Positions 63,814-64,000 of a stretch of 64,000 bases of DNA are shown one piece after another. The notes under the pieces are model-generated. The model had not been told where the DNA came from, did not search any database, and worked only from the letters and a program-made list of their open reading frames with translations. The stretch is from assembly GCF_018070565.1 (NCBI RefSeq), contig NZ_JAGPXL010000009.1, positions 186,001 to 250,000 on the forward strand, written 5' to 3'. How positions within the stretch are numbered: the stretch's first letter is position 1; each line of letters opens with the position of its first letter. Source of the stretch: Streptomyces sp. B93 (GTDB taxonomy: Bacteria; Actinomycetota; Actinomycetes; Streptomycetales; Streptomycetaceae). The position numbers were made by a program, and so were the translations under genes.

Positions 63814-63822
63814 CTAATAATT

Positions 63823-63941
63823 GTTCGGCGGCGTCCTACTCTCCCACAGGGTCCCCCCTGCAGTACCATCGGCGCTGTAAGGCTTAGCTTCCGGGTTCGG
63901 AATGTAACCGGGCGTTTCCCTCACGCTATAACCACCGAAAC
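63823..63941 (-). rRNA. 5S ribosomal RNA
   Basis: A 119-base sequence matching Streptomyces 5S rRNA: it begins GTTTCGGTGGTTATAGCG, contains the conserved CATTCCGAACCCGGAAGCTA and GATGGTACTGCAGG segments, and ends GACGCCGCCGAAC, complementary to the 5' end. It is the last RNA of an rRNA operon reading leftward; 16S and 23S would lie beyond the right edge. Confidence 0.97.
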
Positions 63942-64000
63942 ACTATGAAACAATCAACCGTTACGGCTGTTCATGGTTTCAGAACCAACACAGTGGACGC
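63942..64000 (-). other. Part of the 23S-5S spacer
   Basis: 59 bases, AT-richer than the rest of the window (CTATGAAACAATC), immediately upstream of 5S rRNA. It should be the internal transcribed spacer after 23S rRNA. The 23S gene itself is not visible in the window. Confidence 0.75.

Overview
This is a continuous stretch of chromosome from a high-GC actinomycete, almost certainly a Streptomyces. The signs are very strong third-position G/C bias, GTG and TTG starts, actinobacterial -10/-35 promoters including leaderless ones, and marker genes such as osaA/osaB/osaC, clgR, rshA, gluABCD and a Lhr-type helicase. From memory, the gene order matches, in reverse, the conserved core around recA of Streptomyces coelicolor (roughly the lexA-side helicase down to an rRNA operon). 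I see no prophage, insertion sequence, CRISPR array or biosynthetic cluster. Most of the window is ordinary vertically inherited core, and its interest lies in regulation and in a few decayed or unusual genes.

Layout. 1-8.7 kb: the N-terminus of a DinG/Rad3-like helicase, a TrmB/LuxR hybrid regulator, a large secreted subtilisin, and a tandem pair of lipoprotein-type trypsin-like proteases. 8.8-20.8 kb, mostly minus strand: hflX, a secreted M1 metallopeptidase, rshA, dapF, a membrane protein, miaA, two small plus-strand proteins, a LigB-like protein, miaB and a MazG-like protein. 20.9-27.9 kb: a TAXI-type binding protein, a two-component system divergent from the glutamate ABC transporter operon gluABCD, closed by a clear terminator. 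28-30.9 kb: an FAD monooxygenase, then a sulfur operon of cysteine dioxygenase plus rhodanese, preceded by a Cys-rich 28-residue leader peptide that appears to be translated from a leaderless transcript.

30.9-45.1 kb: the C-terminal remnant of a sugar-type binding protein, then recX-recA under an SOS-type promoter, an AI-2E family permease, a DUF3046 protein, a toroid-fold protein, araC-azlC-azlD, the repair pair lhr-nei, a short-chain dehydrogenase with a leaderless-type promoter, and a small membrane protein. 45.3-53.2 kb, minus strand: dps, clgR with its own terminator, the tightly overlapping group rimO-pgsA-cinA, a RodZ-like protein and ftsK with a histone-H1-like basic tail. 53.3-62.9 kb: the osmoadaptation cluster osaB, osaA (1814 residues, built largely of 92-residue HAMP repeats) and the divergent osaC.

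62.9-64 kb, minus strand: tRNA-Thr(GGT), a DegT-like aminotransferase that has lost its N-terminus and its PLP-lysine segment, the rRNA operon terminator, 5S rRNA and part of the 23S-5S spacer, so the window ends inside an rRNA operon.

How the genes work together. recA/recX, lhr/nei and the DinG-like helicase serve DNA repair. hflX, miaA, miaB, rimO and rshA serve translation and its stress control. clgR with the ClpP proteases, and osaABC with a SigB-type sigma factor, serve protein and osmotic stress. The cysteine dioxygenase/rhodanese operon probably disposes of excess cysteine, with its expression sensed through translation of the cysteine-rich leader.
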